Positions 1 to 7,003 of a stretch of 7,170 nucleotides of DNA are shown piece after piece. The notes beneath the pieces were generated by a model. The model was not told where the DNA came from. It worked only from the letters and a program-made list of their open reading frames with translations, and did not search any database. Where the stretch lies: positions 1 through 7,170 of the forward strand of contig JAKSUO010000062.1 of assembly GCA_024408895.1 (NCBI GenBank). Direction: 5' to 3'. The stretch is from Alphaproteobacteria bacterium. Its GTDB lineage: Bacteria; Pseudomonadota; Alphaproteobacteria; RF32; CAG-239. Position numbers and translations under genes: made by a program. Numbering within the stretch: position 1 is the stretch's first letter; each line of letters starts with the position of its first letter.

Positions 1-552
1 GTTAGACCACAATCACGCACGAAAATATTGGCCGACTATGTCGTTGCACATTTATCACAACAACCGGTACGTCTTTTAGATTTGAATAAATGCAATTTAA
101 AGTATGCCGATGATGCTTTTTTGCGCAAAAAAAGTGAGCTGCTTTCTTCGGGGAATTGGGATAATCCGCTTTTTGCTTATGCCAAAGAATTTTCTGAAGC
201 TGATAATATTGTTATTGCAGCTCCGTATTGGGATTTTTCTTTTCCGGCCTTGTTAAAAATGTATATAGAAAATGTGAATGTGAGCAAAATTACCTTTGAT
301 TATTCCGAAACCGGAGATGTTATAAAACTTTGTAAAGCAAAAAACTTGTATTATGTGACAACTAAAGGCGGATATAACTCAGACGATTATGGATATAAAT
401 ATATAGAGGCATTGTGCCATCATTTGTACGGAATCAAAAATGTGTATTTGATAAAGGCTGAAGGACTGGACGTGCGCGGAAATGATGTTGATGAAATTAT
501 GCAAAACGCAAAAGAAGAAGCTGATAAAATTATCAGACAGAGTGATTTATAA
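1..552 (+). CDS. FMN-dependent NADH-azoreductase-type NAD(P)H oxidoreductase, 5' end missing
   Basis: The reading frame is open from the first base of the window to the TAA at 550-552, giving 183 visible residues. The start lies to the left, so the TTG at 28 is not the true start. The first visible residues (RPQSRTKILADYV) match the FMN phosphate-binding loop and first helix of flavodoxin-fold quinone/azo reductases. Since this loop sits near the N-terminus in E. coli AzoR (about 200 aa), only some 10-15 residues are probably missing. Further family marks are IVIAAPYWDFSFPALLKMYIE-like residues at visible positions 70-90 (the flavin-contacting APxxxFxxPxxLKxY segment), ITFDYSETG soon after, YYVTTKGG near 118-124 and the AEGLDV segment near 153-158. 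Members are cytosolic and reduce quinones or azo compounds with NAD(P)H using FMN; the physiological substrate cannot be told from sequence. It does not belong to the - strand cluster. Confidence 0.85.
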   Translation, partial: VRPQSRTKILADYVVAHLSQQPVRLLDLNKCNLKYADDAFLRKKSELLSSGNWDNPLFAYAKEFSEADNIVIAAPYWDFSFPALLKMYIENVNVSKITFDYSETGDVIKLCKAKNLYYVTTKGGYNSDDYGYKYIEALCHHLYGIKNVYLIKAEGLDVRGNDVDEIMQNAKEEADKIIRQSDL

Positions 553-566
553 ATGATGTAGAAAAA

Positions 567-586
567 TTGCTGCGAGCGGATTTTTT
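567..586 (+). terminator. Possible weak terminator after the oxidoreductase gene
   Basis: A short hairpin (567-571 with 575-579, three-base loop, two of five pairs being T-G) is followed by A and six T residues (581-586). It begins 14 bases after the oxidoreductase stop codon and ends just before the tRNA promoter. The position is right for an intrinsic terminator, but the stem is short and partly wobble, so this is a weak call. Confidence 0.3.
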
Positions 587-588
587 AT

Positions 589-617
589 TTGACATTAGGA
601 CGGGAATTTGCTAAAAC
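589..617 (+). promoter_or_regulatory. Sigma-70 type promoter for the tRNA gene
   Basis: A perfect -35 box TTGACA (589-594) is separated by 17 bases from TAAAAC (612-617), which matches the -10 consensus TATAAT at four of six positions. Transcription would start near 623-625, a few bases before the mature 5' end of the tRNA at 631. The spacing, the perfect -35 box and the position directly before a stable RNA gene make this the likely tRNA promoter. It lies wholly in the gap after the oxidoreductase gene. Confidence 0.7.
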
Positions 618-630
618 TCTTTGCAGTTGA

Positions 631-706
631 GGGGATATAGCTCAGTTGGGAGAGCGACAGGTTCGCAATCTGTAGGTCAGGAGTTCGATCCTCCTTATCT
701 CCACCA
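631..706 (+). tRNA. tRNA-Ala (anticodon CGC)
   Basis: A complete 76-nt cloverleaf can be folded by eye. The acceptor stem is 631-637 with 696-702, the D stem 640-643 with 652-655, the anticodon stem 657-661 with 669-673, the variable loop 674-678, and the T stem 679-683 with 691-695 around TTCGATC. The discriminator is A703 and the CCA end is encoded (704-706). The seven-base anticodon loop TTCGCAA places CGC at 664-666, which reads the Ala codon GCG. The third acceptor pair is G633-T700, that is the G3-U70 wobble that alanyl-tRNA synthetase recognises, so the identity rests on two independent marks. It has its own promoter upstream and tandem terminators downstream, so it is probably a single-gene transcription unit. 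No integrase or repeated tRNA end is visible nearby. Confidence 0.95.
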
Positions 707-717
707 ATTATAATTAA

Positions 718-741
718 CTCCCTGTAATAGGGAGCTTTTTT
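718..741 (+). terminator. Intrinsic terminator 1 after tRNA-Ala
   Basis: A perfect 6-bp stem CTCCCT/AGGGAG (718-723 with 729-734) with a five-base loop is followed by C and six T residues (736-741). It starts 12 bases after the tRNA CCA end, which is the standard arrangement for ending a tRNA transcript. Confidence 0.85.
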
Positions 742-768
742 ATGACTAAAATAAAATAGTTTTAATAC

Positions 769-791
769 CGCTCATAGTTGGGCGTTTTTTT
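769..791 (+). terminator. Intrinsic terminator 2, tandem back-up
   Basis: A 5-bp stem CGCTC/GGGCG (769-773 with 780-784, one T-G pair) with a six-base loop is followed by seven T residues (785-791). It lies 27 bases beyond the first terminator and reads in the same direction. Together they would stop the tRNA transcript before it meets the convergent - strand cluster. Bases 792-950 beyond it contain no supportable gene, only AT-rich sequence with a short inverted repeat at 911-926. Confidence 0.65.
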
Positions 792-950
792 ATTTTAAAC
801 ATCTTCAGACTAAGCGACTTTGTTTATATGAAATAATACGATGATAAAAGTGGTGATTTATGATTTATGCCGAAAAAATAAAAATAGGCTTTATAAAAAC
901 ATATTTGTCGCATAATGTATATTATGTATAGTTTTACCTGGGGAAACCTG

Positions 951-991
951 AAAAAAAACGCCTTATATTTACTTTATTATAATATTGAGGC
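951..991 (-). terminator. Possible terminator of the gatAB-yejEF cluster
   Basis: Reading the - strand past the end of yejF, a GCCT (991-988) pairs with AGGC (963-960), with a further nested ATATT/AATAT pairing inside, and is followed by G and eight T residues (958-951). The left arm overlaps the last codons of the yejF reading frame. The T-run is strong, but the GC part of the stem is only four pairs and the loop is long, so efficiency is uncertain. It is the best candidate for the 3' end of the long - strand transcript. Confidence 0.4.
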
Positions 992-1771
992 TTTGATCAG
1001 TTGTTTGGTGTATGTATGTTTCGGTTGATTAAATAATTGTTCCGTTGAACCGGTTTCCACAACTTTTCCATTTTGCATAACCATAATTTTATGAGAAATT
1101 GCACGCACGGCATTCATATCATGTGAAATAAAAATATATGACAGATTAAATTTTTGTTGCAGATTTTTTAATAATTCAATGACCTGTGCTTGAATTGTAA
1201 CATCCAACGCCGAGGTCGGCTCATCTAATATTACAACTTGCGGACGGATTACCAATGCGCGCGCTAAAGCAATTCGTTGACGTTGACCGCCGGAAAACTC
1301 GTGCGGATATTTTGGTAAAACATCTTCGTTTAATTCAACTTCTTTTAGAATTTGCAATACCCGCTCTCGCTGATTTTCTTTAGATAAATCAGGAAAATGC
1401 ACATTCAGGCCTTCACAGATAATATCATATATATTCATACGTGGATTCAATGAGTTATATGGGTCTTGAAAAACAATTTGTATATCTTTGTTATGAAGAT
1501 GGTGTTGATCATACAATAAGTTTTCGTTATAATAAAATTCGCCGCTGTGCTTAACCAGATTAACCATAGAAAGAGCCAGTGTTGTTTTACCGGAGCCGGA
1601 TTCTCCGACAATACCAAGCGTTTCGCCGCTTTTGAGCTTAAAACTAATATGATCTACCGCTGTTAATTCTTGCAAAACTTTACCGAAAAAGCTTTTTTTG
1701 AGTGCAAACTTAACGGTTACGCCATCGCCTCTAAAAATACATTTATTTTGTTTTTTATTTTGCAAATTCAA
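977..1771 (-). CDS. yejF: YejF, C-terminal ATPase half (peptide/microcin C ABC importer), separated by in-frame TGA
   Basis: This is the second nucleotide-binding domain of YejF, the cytoplasmic double ATPase that powers YejABEF-type import of peptides and microcin C. Counting from the TTG at 1771, it has Walker A GESGSGKT (56-63), Q-loop Gln102, signature FSGGQ (159-163), Walker B VVILDEP (179-185, catalytic Glu184) and switch His217, so the domain looks fully active. It ends with KHTYTKQLI, the usual OppF-like tail. The frame is the same as that of the N-terminal half and is separated from it only by the TGA at 1790-1792. The TTG start is nominal: I see no ribosome-binding site before it, and the first in-frame ATG lies after Walker A. 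On its own this half probably starts poorly, so it is best read as the 3' part of one 527-codon yejF broken by a stop, read through, or affected by a sequence error. Confidence 0.85.
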   Translation of the reverse strand: MNLQNKKQNKCIFRGDGVTVKFALKKSFFGKVLQELTAVDHISFKLKSGETLGIVGESGSGKTTLALSMVNLVKHSGEFYYNENLLYDQHHLHNKDIQIVFQDPYNSLNPRMNIYDIICEGLNVHFPDLSKENQRERVLQILKEVELNEDVLPKYPHEFSGGQRQRIALARALVIRPQVVILDEPTSALDVTIQAQVIELLKNLQQKFNLSYIFISHDMNAVRAISHKIMVMQNGKVVETGSTEQLFNQPKHTYTKQLIKASIL

Positions 1772-1789
1772 TAATAAATTTGATGATAT

Positions 1790-1792
1790 TCA
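1790..1792 (-). other. yejF: In-frame TGA inside yejF linker
   Basis: The codons here read ACT AAA AAA TGA ATA TCA TCA. The frame is open on both sides, from the ATG at 2560 to the TAA at 977-979, a total of 527 codons counting the TGA. As I recall it, E. coli YejF is 529 residues, with a linker of similar length between its two ATPase domains. In homologues the motif before the linker continues YTxxLL, and the second domain here has YTKQLI, so the TGA stands where Leu is expected. One base change from TTA would create it. Confidence 0.9.
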
Positions 1793-2560
1793 TTTTTTAG
1801 TATAACTGTGGCGCGGGCAATTAAAAATTTCTTCAGACGGTCCGTATTCCACAATTTTTCCCTGATACATAACCGCAATATTATCGGCAATTTTATGCAC
1901 TAATCGCAGATTATGGCTGATGAAAATAATCGCCATATTCAACTTTTGTTTCAGTTCAAGCAGCAAATCAATGATTTGTTCTTGAATAGTTACATCAAGC
2001 GCAGTTGTCGGCTCGTCAGCAATCAAAATCTTCGGATTGTTGGCTATTGCCATGGCAATCATTACTCGTTGACGCTGCCCCCCGGATAATTCAAACGGGT
2101 ATGCGTTCATCTTTAATTCAGGTTGAGGTATTTTAACGGCTCTTAAAAGTTCTAAAGTACGCTGTCTAATTTGTTTGTTAGTCATATTTTTTTGGTGCAA
2201 CCGCAAACTTTCCGCGATTTGTGCGCCAACCTTATGTAACGGATTTAATGAAGACATCGGTTCTTGAAAGATGAAAGATATTTCATTGCCGCGAATTTTT
2301 TGAAACTGTTTATCATCCAATCCTATCAATTCTTTATTATTGAATTTGATGGAAGATTCTGCGCTATGATAGGCCTTAGGGTATGGCAATAAGCCGAGAA
2401 CGGACAGTGCCGTAACTGATTTTCCGGAACCGGATTCTCCAACAATTCCTAATATTTTTCCTTCATTTAAACTCAAGGAAACATCTTTAACCGCTTGAAA
2501 AATAGTATTATCACGCCGCTTAAAATAAACCGATAGATTTTTTATAACCAATCCGCTCAT
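1790..2560 (-). CDS. yejF: YejF, N-terminal ATPase half (peptide/microcin C ABC importer), ends at premature TGA
   Basis: This is the first nucleotide-binding domain of the YejF double ATPase, 256 residues up to the TGA. Motifs in order are Walker A GESGSGKS (41-48), Q-loop Gln99 in FQEPMSSLNPLH, signature LSGGQ (158-162), Walker B ILIADEP (178-184, catalytic Glu183) and switch His216. The C-terminal CPRHSYTKK corresponds to the HPYT motif that ends OppD/OppF-type ATPase domains. The ATG at 2560 overlaps the yejE stop by one base (TGATG), and an AAGGA ribosome-binding site lies 10 bases upstream (2575-2571) inside yejE, so translation is probably coupled. Full-length YejF proteins carry two such domains in one chain; here the second follows in the same frame after the TGA. 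The fragment alone could still be a stable ATPase pairing with the other half, as OppD pairs with OppF, but this is inference. Confidence 0.88.
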   Translation of the reverse strand: MSGLVIKNLSVYFKRRDNTIFQAVKDVSLSLNEGKILGIVGESGSGKSVTALSVLGLLPYPKAYHSAESSIKFNNKELIGLDDKQFQKIRGNEISFIFQEPMSSLNPLHKVGAQIAESLRLHQKNMTNKQIRQRTLELLRAVKIPQPELKMNAYPFELSGGQRQRVMIAMAIANNPKILIADEPTTALDVTIQEQIIDLLLELKQKLNMAIIFISHNLRLVHKIADNIAVMYQGKIVEYGPSEEIFNCPRHSYTKK

Positions 2561-3570
2561 CAGCTGTTTTTCCTTGTGTCAAAAACATCACGAATACCCT
2601 CACCTATAAATATAAGCATAGATAACATTCCGGATAAGACAATGAAAATACTGCACCCAATCCACGGCGCTTGCAAATTATCTTTCCCTTGTCGGACTAA
2701 ATCTCCAAGTGATGGATAATCTGTCGGTAATCCTAAACCGAGAAAGTCTAAAGCACTCAAAGAAGTGATTGATTCAGCCATAATAAACGGGATAAAAGTG
2801 ACGGATGTGACTAACGCATTCGGTAAAATATGGCGGAACATAATGCGAAAATTGCTAACTCCCAGTACTTTCGCCGCCTTAACATATTCAAAATTGCGTA
2901 AACGTAAAAATTCCGCCCGCACCATTCCGGTCAATCCCGTCCATGAAAAAAGCAATAATATCAGCAATAAACTCATAAAAGTCGGCAAAAACACACTGGC
3001 TATAATAATCAGTATGAATAATTGAGGTAAAGAATCCCAAATTTCTATTAATCTTTGTAAGATAATATCTGTTTTTCCGCCGAAATATCCTTGTATTGCG
3101 CCAATCAAAATGCCGATTACCGAAGAAATTACTGTTAATAAAAAGGCAAATATAACCGATAGACGAATACCATACAGTAATCTCGCAACAATATCCCGCC
3201 CCTCCTCGTCTGTGCCAAGCCAGTGTTTGGCATCCGGTGCGGAAGGTGTCGGTCCGGTCAGGTAATAATCAACAGTGTTGTATGAGTAAGGAATAATCGG
3301 TTTAATCATCCAGCCGTTGTTTTCTATATTCTGTTTGATAAGTTTATCGTTATAATCAGCCGGGGTTGGAAAGTTTCCACCGAAAAACGCGTCGGTGTAT
3401 TGTTTGAAAATGGGAAAATAGTAATTGTTTTTATACTTTATTATCAATGAGTTATTATTTGCAATTAATTCTGAAAATAAAGATAAAACAAAAATAATCA
3501 AAAACAATATCAATGCGTATTTGGCTCGCCCGTTGTTGAAAAAAATTGTGATTTTCTCTTTTAATTGCAT
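2560..3570 (-). CDS. yejE: YejE, inner-membrane permease of YejABEF-type peptide importer
   Basis: This 336-residue permease closely follows E. coli YejE (about 341 aa) as I recall it. It has a first membrane helix at about 18-38 ending in SELIANN, then the family-specific periplasmic stretch with YFPIFKQY, FGGNFPTPADY and ENNGW (about 51-87), the WLGTDEEGRD motif at 117-126, and further helices around 134-160, 183-212, 252-270 and 301-323. The EAA-loop that docks on the ATPase is EYVKAAKVLGVSNFRIMFRHILPN-like at 228-251. YejE normally forms a heterodimer with YejB, fed by the binding protein YejA and driven by YejF. Here the upstream neighbour, 5 bases away, is not yejB. The gene ends with TGA overlapping the yejF ATG, which also shows that TGA acts as stop in this genome. 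All motifs needed for function are present; the missing partner is the odd point. Confidence 0.93.
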   Translation of the reverse strand: MQLKEKITIFFNNGRAKYALILFLIIFVLSLFSELIANNNSLIIKYKNNYYFPIFKQYTDAFFGGNFPTPADYNDKLIKQNIENNGWMIKPIIPYSYNTVDYYLTGPTPSAPDAKHWLGTDEEGRDIVARLLYGIRLSVIFAFLLTVISSVIGILIGAIQGYFGGKTDIILQRLIEIWDSLPQLFILIIIASVFLPTFMSLLLILLLFSWTGLTGMVRAEFLRLRNFEYVKAAKVLGVSNFRIMFRHILPNALVTSVTFIPFIMAESITSLSALDFLGLGLPTDYPSLGDLVRQGKDNLQAPWIGCSIFIVLSGMLSMLIFIGEGIRDVFDTRKNS

Positions 3571-3575
3571 CGTGC

Positions 3576-5534
3576 CTACTTTTCAAAAACTTGAGCATTC
3601 AATTCAATATCAGATAAATCAACGTCGCCCAATCCGAAATCTTCATCTAATGTATTGATGTCTTGAACAATAAGCTCTTTGTTATCAGAGTTTTGCGCAT
3701 TGATTAACACCCACTTTTTATACCACTTATTAAACATCGGTATCATATCTTTATGCAGATTAGCAGATAGATAATCAAGATCGCGGTCTATTTCCTGCAT
3801 TATTTTATGATGAATATTCACGTTAAATTTGTGGCATCTTGTTGTTTTATATAGATATTCGCCCAAAATCCCTTTTGTTGAACATATTTTATCATCAGTT
3901 GAAAAATTTTTATTGTGCTTGCTATAAATAGCCATTGTTACAACATTGTTAGTCATAAAGTTGTTTTTAATATTTTCATTTTCGGCGGCGTAGTACTTAA
4001 AGTTATTTACGCCCGAAATGCCCTGCATAATAACAACGGTATTATCCAACAAATTTTCTTGTTTTAACTGTGAAATAAAATATTCCAACTTTCCGAATAA
4101 ACAACGCGTTTGTTGCAAATACGCCTGTTGTCGTTTTTCGGTATAATCATTTTTTATCCAAGGTAAATTAACCATATTCAGCCATTTATCGCGTGGTTTG
4201 ATGTGGCAAAATTCATCATATATATACATATCCGATGGCATATCAATAAATACGAAATAAGCCTGTTTACCGCTGTCTTCACGAACGTTTTGTAACAATA
4301 CATCAAACGTTTTTACCGAATTAACAACATAAAGATTGTTATAATTTACCCCAATCAACGGCATATTATCAACATTTACAAAGATGTTTAATAGATTGTA
4401 CGCAAATGTCATATTATTGAAAATATTGAAACTTGAAAGCCATTCTATGAATAAAATTTTTGCTTTTTCCACCGGGGATTTGATATCATAAATATTTGTC
4501 GGTTTATTGATTTTTTCCATACATCTGTTCACGTTATATTTGTGTTTGCTGTGGCACATATCAAAATCTCGTGATTTATATGCGGAAACTTGGAAGTTAT
4601 TTTTATGGAAAATATCATATAATTCGTTATTTTTAAGATAAATATATTCGTTATTTAGATTATGAAATCGCCAATATTCGTGTAATATCTTATTTTTGAG
4701 AATATGCTTTTCGTTATTTTCCTCAGAAGAAGGATTAAGATTACTTATCATATTGTCTAAATAATTTTCGGACAGATTATATGCCTTTGTGTAGAGCTTG
4801 AATTTATTTTTTTGCAAAAAGCCTTGCATAATTTTTTGCGTTTTATCCGCTTCCATTCCGGATATGGTTGACAAATACTGATAAGAAACTAAATTGGGAA
4901 ACATAAAATATATAAAACGTTTCCCCTTAAATGGAAAATTTTTTTGAGTGTTGTGGGATTCTAAATATTCGTATTCAGTGTTCGTTGTGTGCATATATTC
5001 CCAATATACGTTAAAAAACATAATAACAATGAGAAAAACAGATAAAATTTTATATATGAGGCGGTTTTGCGCTAATACGGCAAATGTTATTCCGCAAAAT
5101 ACAAAGCCTAATACTATATAAAGCGGAATGACATTGTTTCCGATATTAATATTTTGCACTGCTTGCGAAAATTGATTAAACAGGATAAGAATAAACCCGA
5201 GAGAAAACAAAGCTGCCACAATATATCTGAGTGTGCGATACTTATGCAAAAAGTATACCAATAAGCTCACAATTACTGCTAAAAACAGCAAAACAAGCGA
5301 TACTTCCGGGATTGGAAAAATTGAGTTGTTAAATACTTTCAAATTGCCGGAACCGGCAAACAAAATGAAATCTGTTGCCGATAAAAAGAAAATAAATAAG
5401 AATATCAAAATTCCTTCAATAAGATTGATATTTATCCCTTTTACCGGTATGCCATTGCGCGAAAATCGACCTTCAAAATCATGCTTCAAAGGAGAAATTG
5501 TGCTTTCCGGCATATTTGATTCATTTCTGTGCAT
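3576..5534 (-). CDS. Five-helix membrane protein with large ectodomain; possible degenerate sulfatase/phosphotransferase-fold protein
   Basis: I do not recognise this 652-residue protein as a named gene. A charged 37-residue N-terminus precedes five hydrophobic segments (about 38-60, 77-97, 101-120, 135-155, 159-177). After them comes a soluble domain of about 370 residues (205-575), predicted outside the membrane, and an acidic tail (about 617-652). Five helices plus a C-terminal ectodomain is the layout of EptA phosphoethanolamine transferases and LtaS. Some stretches could align with that fold: a first strand RFIYFMF (206-212), YFVFIDMPSDMYIYDEFC (426-443) and NTVVIMQGISG (498-508). The nucleophile and metal ligands expected there (Glu and Thr/Ser, PH, SDHG) are not visible. 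The ectodomain has six Cys (327, 338, 443, 478, 551, 567), fitting disulfides. The ATG overlaps the gatB stop by one base (TAATG), so translation is likely coupled. The gene is real; its function is unknown. Confidence 0.85.
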   Translation of the reverse strand: MHRNESNMPESTISPLKHDFEGRFSRNGIPVKGININLIEGILIFLFIFFLSATDFILFAGSGNLKVFNNSIFPIPEVSLVLLFLAVIVSLLVYFLHKYRTLRYIVAALFSLGFILILFNQFSQAVQNINIGNNVIPLYIVLGFVFCGITFAVLAQNRLIYKILSVFLIVIMFFNVYWEYMHTTNTEYEYLESHNTQKNFPFKGKRFIYFMFPNLVSYQYLSTISGMEADKTQKIMQGFLQKNKFKLYTKAYNLSENYLDNMISNLNPSSEENNEKHILKNKILHEYWRFHNLNNEYIYLKNNELYDIFHKNNFQVSAYKSRDFDMCHSKHKYNVNRCMEKINKPTNIYDIKSPVEKAKILFIEWLSSFNIFNNMTFAYNLLNIFVNVDNMPLIGVNYNNLYVVNSVKTFDVLLQNVREDSGKQAYFVFIDMPSDMYIYDEFCHIKPRDKWLNMVNLPWIKNDYTEKRQQAYLQQTRCLFGKLEYFISQLKQENLLDNTVVIMQGISGVNNFKYYAAENENIKNNFMTNNVVTMAIYSKHNKNFSTDDKICSTKGILGEYLYKTTRCHKFNVNIHHKIMQEIDRDLDYLSANLHKDMIPMFNKWYKKWVLINAQNSDNKELIVQDINTLDEDFGLGDVDLSDIELNAQVFEK

Positions 5535-6997
5535 TATATATTATCCAATTTTTCCTTAACCAATTTGTTCACAATAGACGGATTAGCTTTACCTTGCGAC
5601 ATCTTTAATGTTTGCCCGACAAACCACCCCATCAAATTAATTTTACCGTTTTTATATGCTTGAACATTATTCGGATTTGCGGCTATTACTTCATCTATGA
5701 TTTTTTCTATGGCTAATGTATCTGTTACTTGTTTTAAGCCTTTTTCTTCTACAATTTTTTCCGGATTTTCGCCGGTTTGCGCCATAATCTCAAATACATC
5801 TTTAGCGATTTTTCCGGAAATAACGTCCTTTGTAATCAATTCAACCAAGGCGCCCAAATTTTCCGCACTGACCGGACTGTCTTTTATATCTAAGTGTTTT
5901 TTGTTTAACATCGCAAAAAAATCGCTCATCATCCAGTTGGCTACTTTCTTAGCATCGTGGCCGGCTGCCGCCTTTTCAAAAAAGTCGGCAATTTCTTTAT
6001 TTTCACAGATAACGGCAGCATCATACGGCGTTAATCCCATATCAGATATAAAGCGTTGTTTTTTAGCATCAGGCAATTCAATCATTTCTCGGCGAATATT
6101 CTCCACATATTCATCTGTTAAGATGAGCGGAGGTAAATCAGGTTCCGGAAAATAACGATAGTCGTGTGCAAATTCTTTTTTGCGCATCAATTTACTTTCT
6201 CCGGTTGTCGGATCAAACTGGCGTGTTTCTTGTTCAATATTACCACCGTTTTCGTAGATTGAAATTTGTCTTTTGGCTTCATTCTCAATGGCTTGCATAA
6301 CAAATTTAACACTATTAACGTTTTTCATTTCGCAACGAGCGCGCAATTCATCCGCGCCAAACGGACGAACGGAAATATTGACATCACAGCGCATTGAACC
6401 TTCATCCATATTGCCGTCACATGTGCCGAGATAACGCAAAACAGAACGAAGCTTTCGTAAAAATGCGCCGGCCTCCTCAGGAGATCGGAAGTCCGGTTTT
6501 GTAACAATTTCCATTAAACCAATTCCGGCTCTGTTTAAATCAATAAAACTCTTTGTCGGACTGAGGTCGTGAATTGATTTACCGGCATCTTGCTCAATAT
6601 GCATTCTTTCAATACCGATATTTTTAACTGTTCCGTCCTCTAAATCAATAGCGACAAATCCTTCTCCGACAATCGGATAACGAAATTGTGTGATTTGATA
6701 ATCGGTTGGCATATCAGCATAAAAATAATTTTTGCGTGAAAATTCCGAATATTTATTAATAACGGCATTTAAGCCCAAACCGGTTTTAACGGCTTGATGA
6801 ACACATTCTTTATTTAATGTCGGCAACATTCCCGGCATACCGGCATCAACAAAAGAAACATTAAAATTCGGATCATCACCGAATTCGGTTGAGGCGCCGC
6901 TAAAAATTTTAGATTTTGAAATGATTTGACAGTGGATTTCCAATCCGACGACAATTTCCCATTTACCTTTTTGTGTTTCTATACTATAAGTCGCCAT
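5534..6997 (-). CDS. gatB: GatB, aspartyl/glutamyl-tRNA amidotransferase subunit B
   Basis: GatB is the tRNA-binding and kinase-type subunit of the cytosolic GatCAB complex, which turns Glu-tRNA(Gln) and/or Asp-tRNA(Asn) into Gln-tRNA(Gln)/Asn-tRNA(Asn) using ammonia from GatA. The 487-residue length is normal. Family motifs in order are VGLEIHCQI (17-25), GMPGMLPTLN (53-62), RKNYFYADMPTDYQITQ (88-104), ERMHIEQDAGK (130-140), DLNRAGIGLMEIVTKPD (153-169), DEGSMRCDVNIS (198-209) and EMKNVNS (223-229). The C-terminal part from about 330 is the helical YqeY-like tail domain. The third motif usually reads PDLPxGYQISQ; the Asp for Gly here is a mild deviation. The ATG follows the gatA stop by 6 bases, and an AGGA ribosome-binding site (7012-7009) lies inside the gatA end, supporting this start. 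Its stop overlaps the start of the next gene by one base. Confidence 0.98.
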   Translation of the reverse strand: MATYSIETQKGKWEIVVGLEIHCQIISKSKIFSGASTEFGDDPNFNVSFVDAGMPGMLPTLNKECVHQAVKTGLGLNAVINKYSEFSRKNYFYADMPTDYQITQFRYPIVGEGFVAIDLEDGTVKNIGIERMHIEQDAGKSIHDLSPTKSFIDLNRAGIGLMEIVTKPDFRSPEEAGAFLRKLRSVLRYLGTCDGNMDEGSMRCDVNISVRPFGADELRARCEMKNVNSVKFVMQAIENEAKRQISIYENGGNIEQETRQFDPTTGESKLMRKKEFAHDYRYFPEPDLPPLILTDEYVENIRREMIELPDAKKQRFISDMGLTPYDAAVICENKEIADFFEKAAAGHDAKKVANWMMSDFFAMLNKKHLDIKDSPVSAENLGALVELITKDVISGKIAKDVFEIMAQTGENPEKIVEEKGLKQVTDTLAIEKIIDEVIAANPNNVQAYKNGKINLMGWFVGQTLKMSQGKANPSIVNKLVKEKLDNI

Positions 6998-7003
6998 TTT
7001 CTT

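Noticed and set aside
28..552. TTG at 28 as the start of the oxidoreductase
   Set aside because: The nine codons before it are open and encode the conserved SRT-containing FMN-binding loop, so the gene runs off the left edge.
631..706. The tRNA gene as an attachment site of an integrated element
   Set aside because: No integrase, no direct repeat of the tRNA 3' end and no foreign-looking genes follow within the window.
911..926. Inverted repeat CATAAT-GTAT-ATTATG between the convergent units
   Set aside because: The arms are only six AT-rich bases, with no second copy and no adjacent T-run or promoter that it would control.
905..932. A possible + strand promoter (TTGTCG, 16 bases, TATAGT) reading into the 3' end of yejF
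   Set aside because: The -35 match is poor, no gene or clear RNA follows on this strand, and such matches are common by chance in AT-rich DNA. An antisense RNA cannot be excluded without transcript data.
1790..1801. The run of six A just before the yejF TGA (- strand) as a programmed slippage or frameshift site
   Set aside because: The sequence on both sides of the TGA is in the same frame, so a single shift would leave the correct frame. The shifted frame starting ATG AAT ATC meets a TAA after 12 codons.
977..2560. Reassignment of TGA to Trp
   Set aside because: TGA ends yejE at the natural C-terminus of the family, the Trp codons checked are TGG, and homologues have Leu, not Trp, at the affected position.
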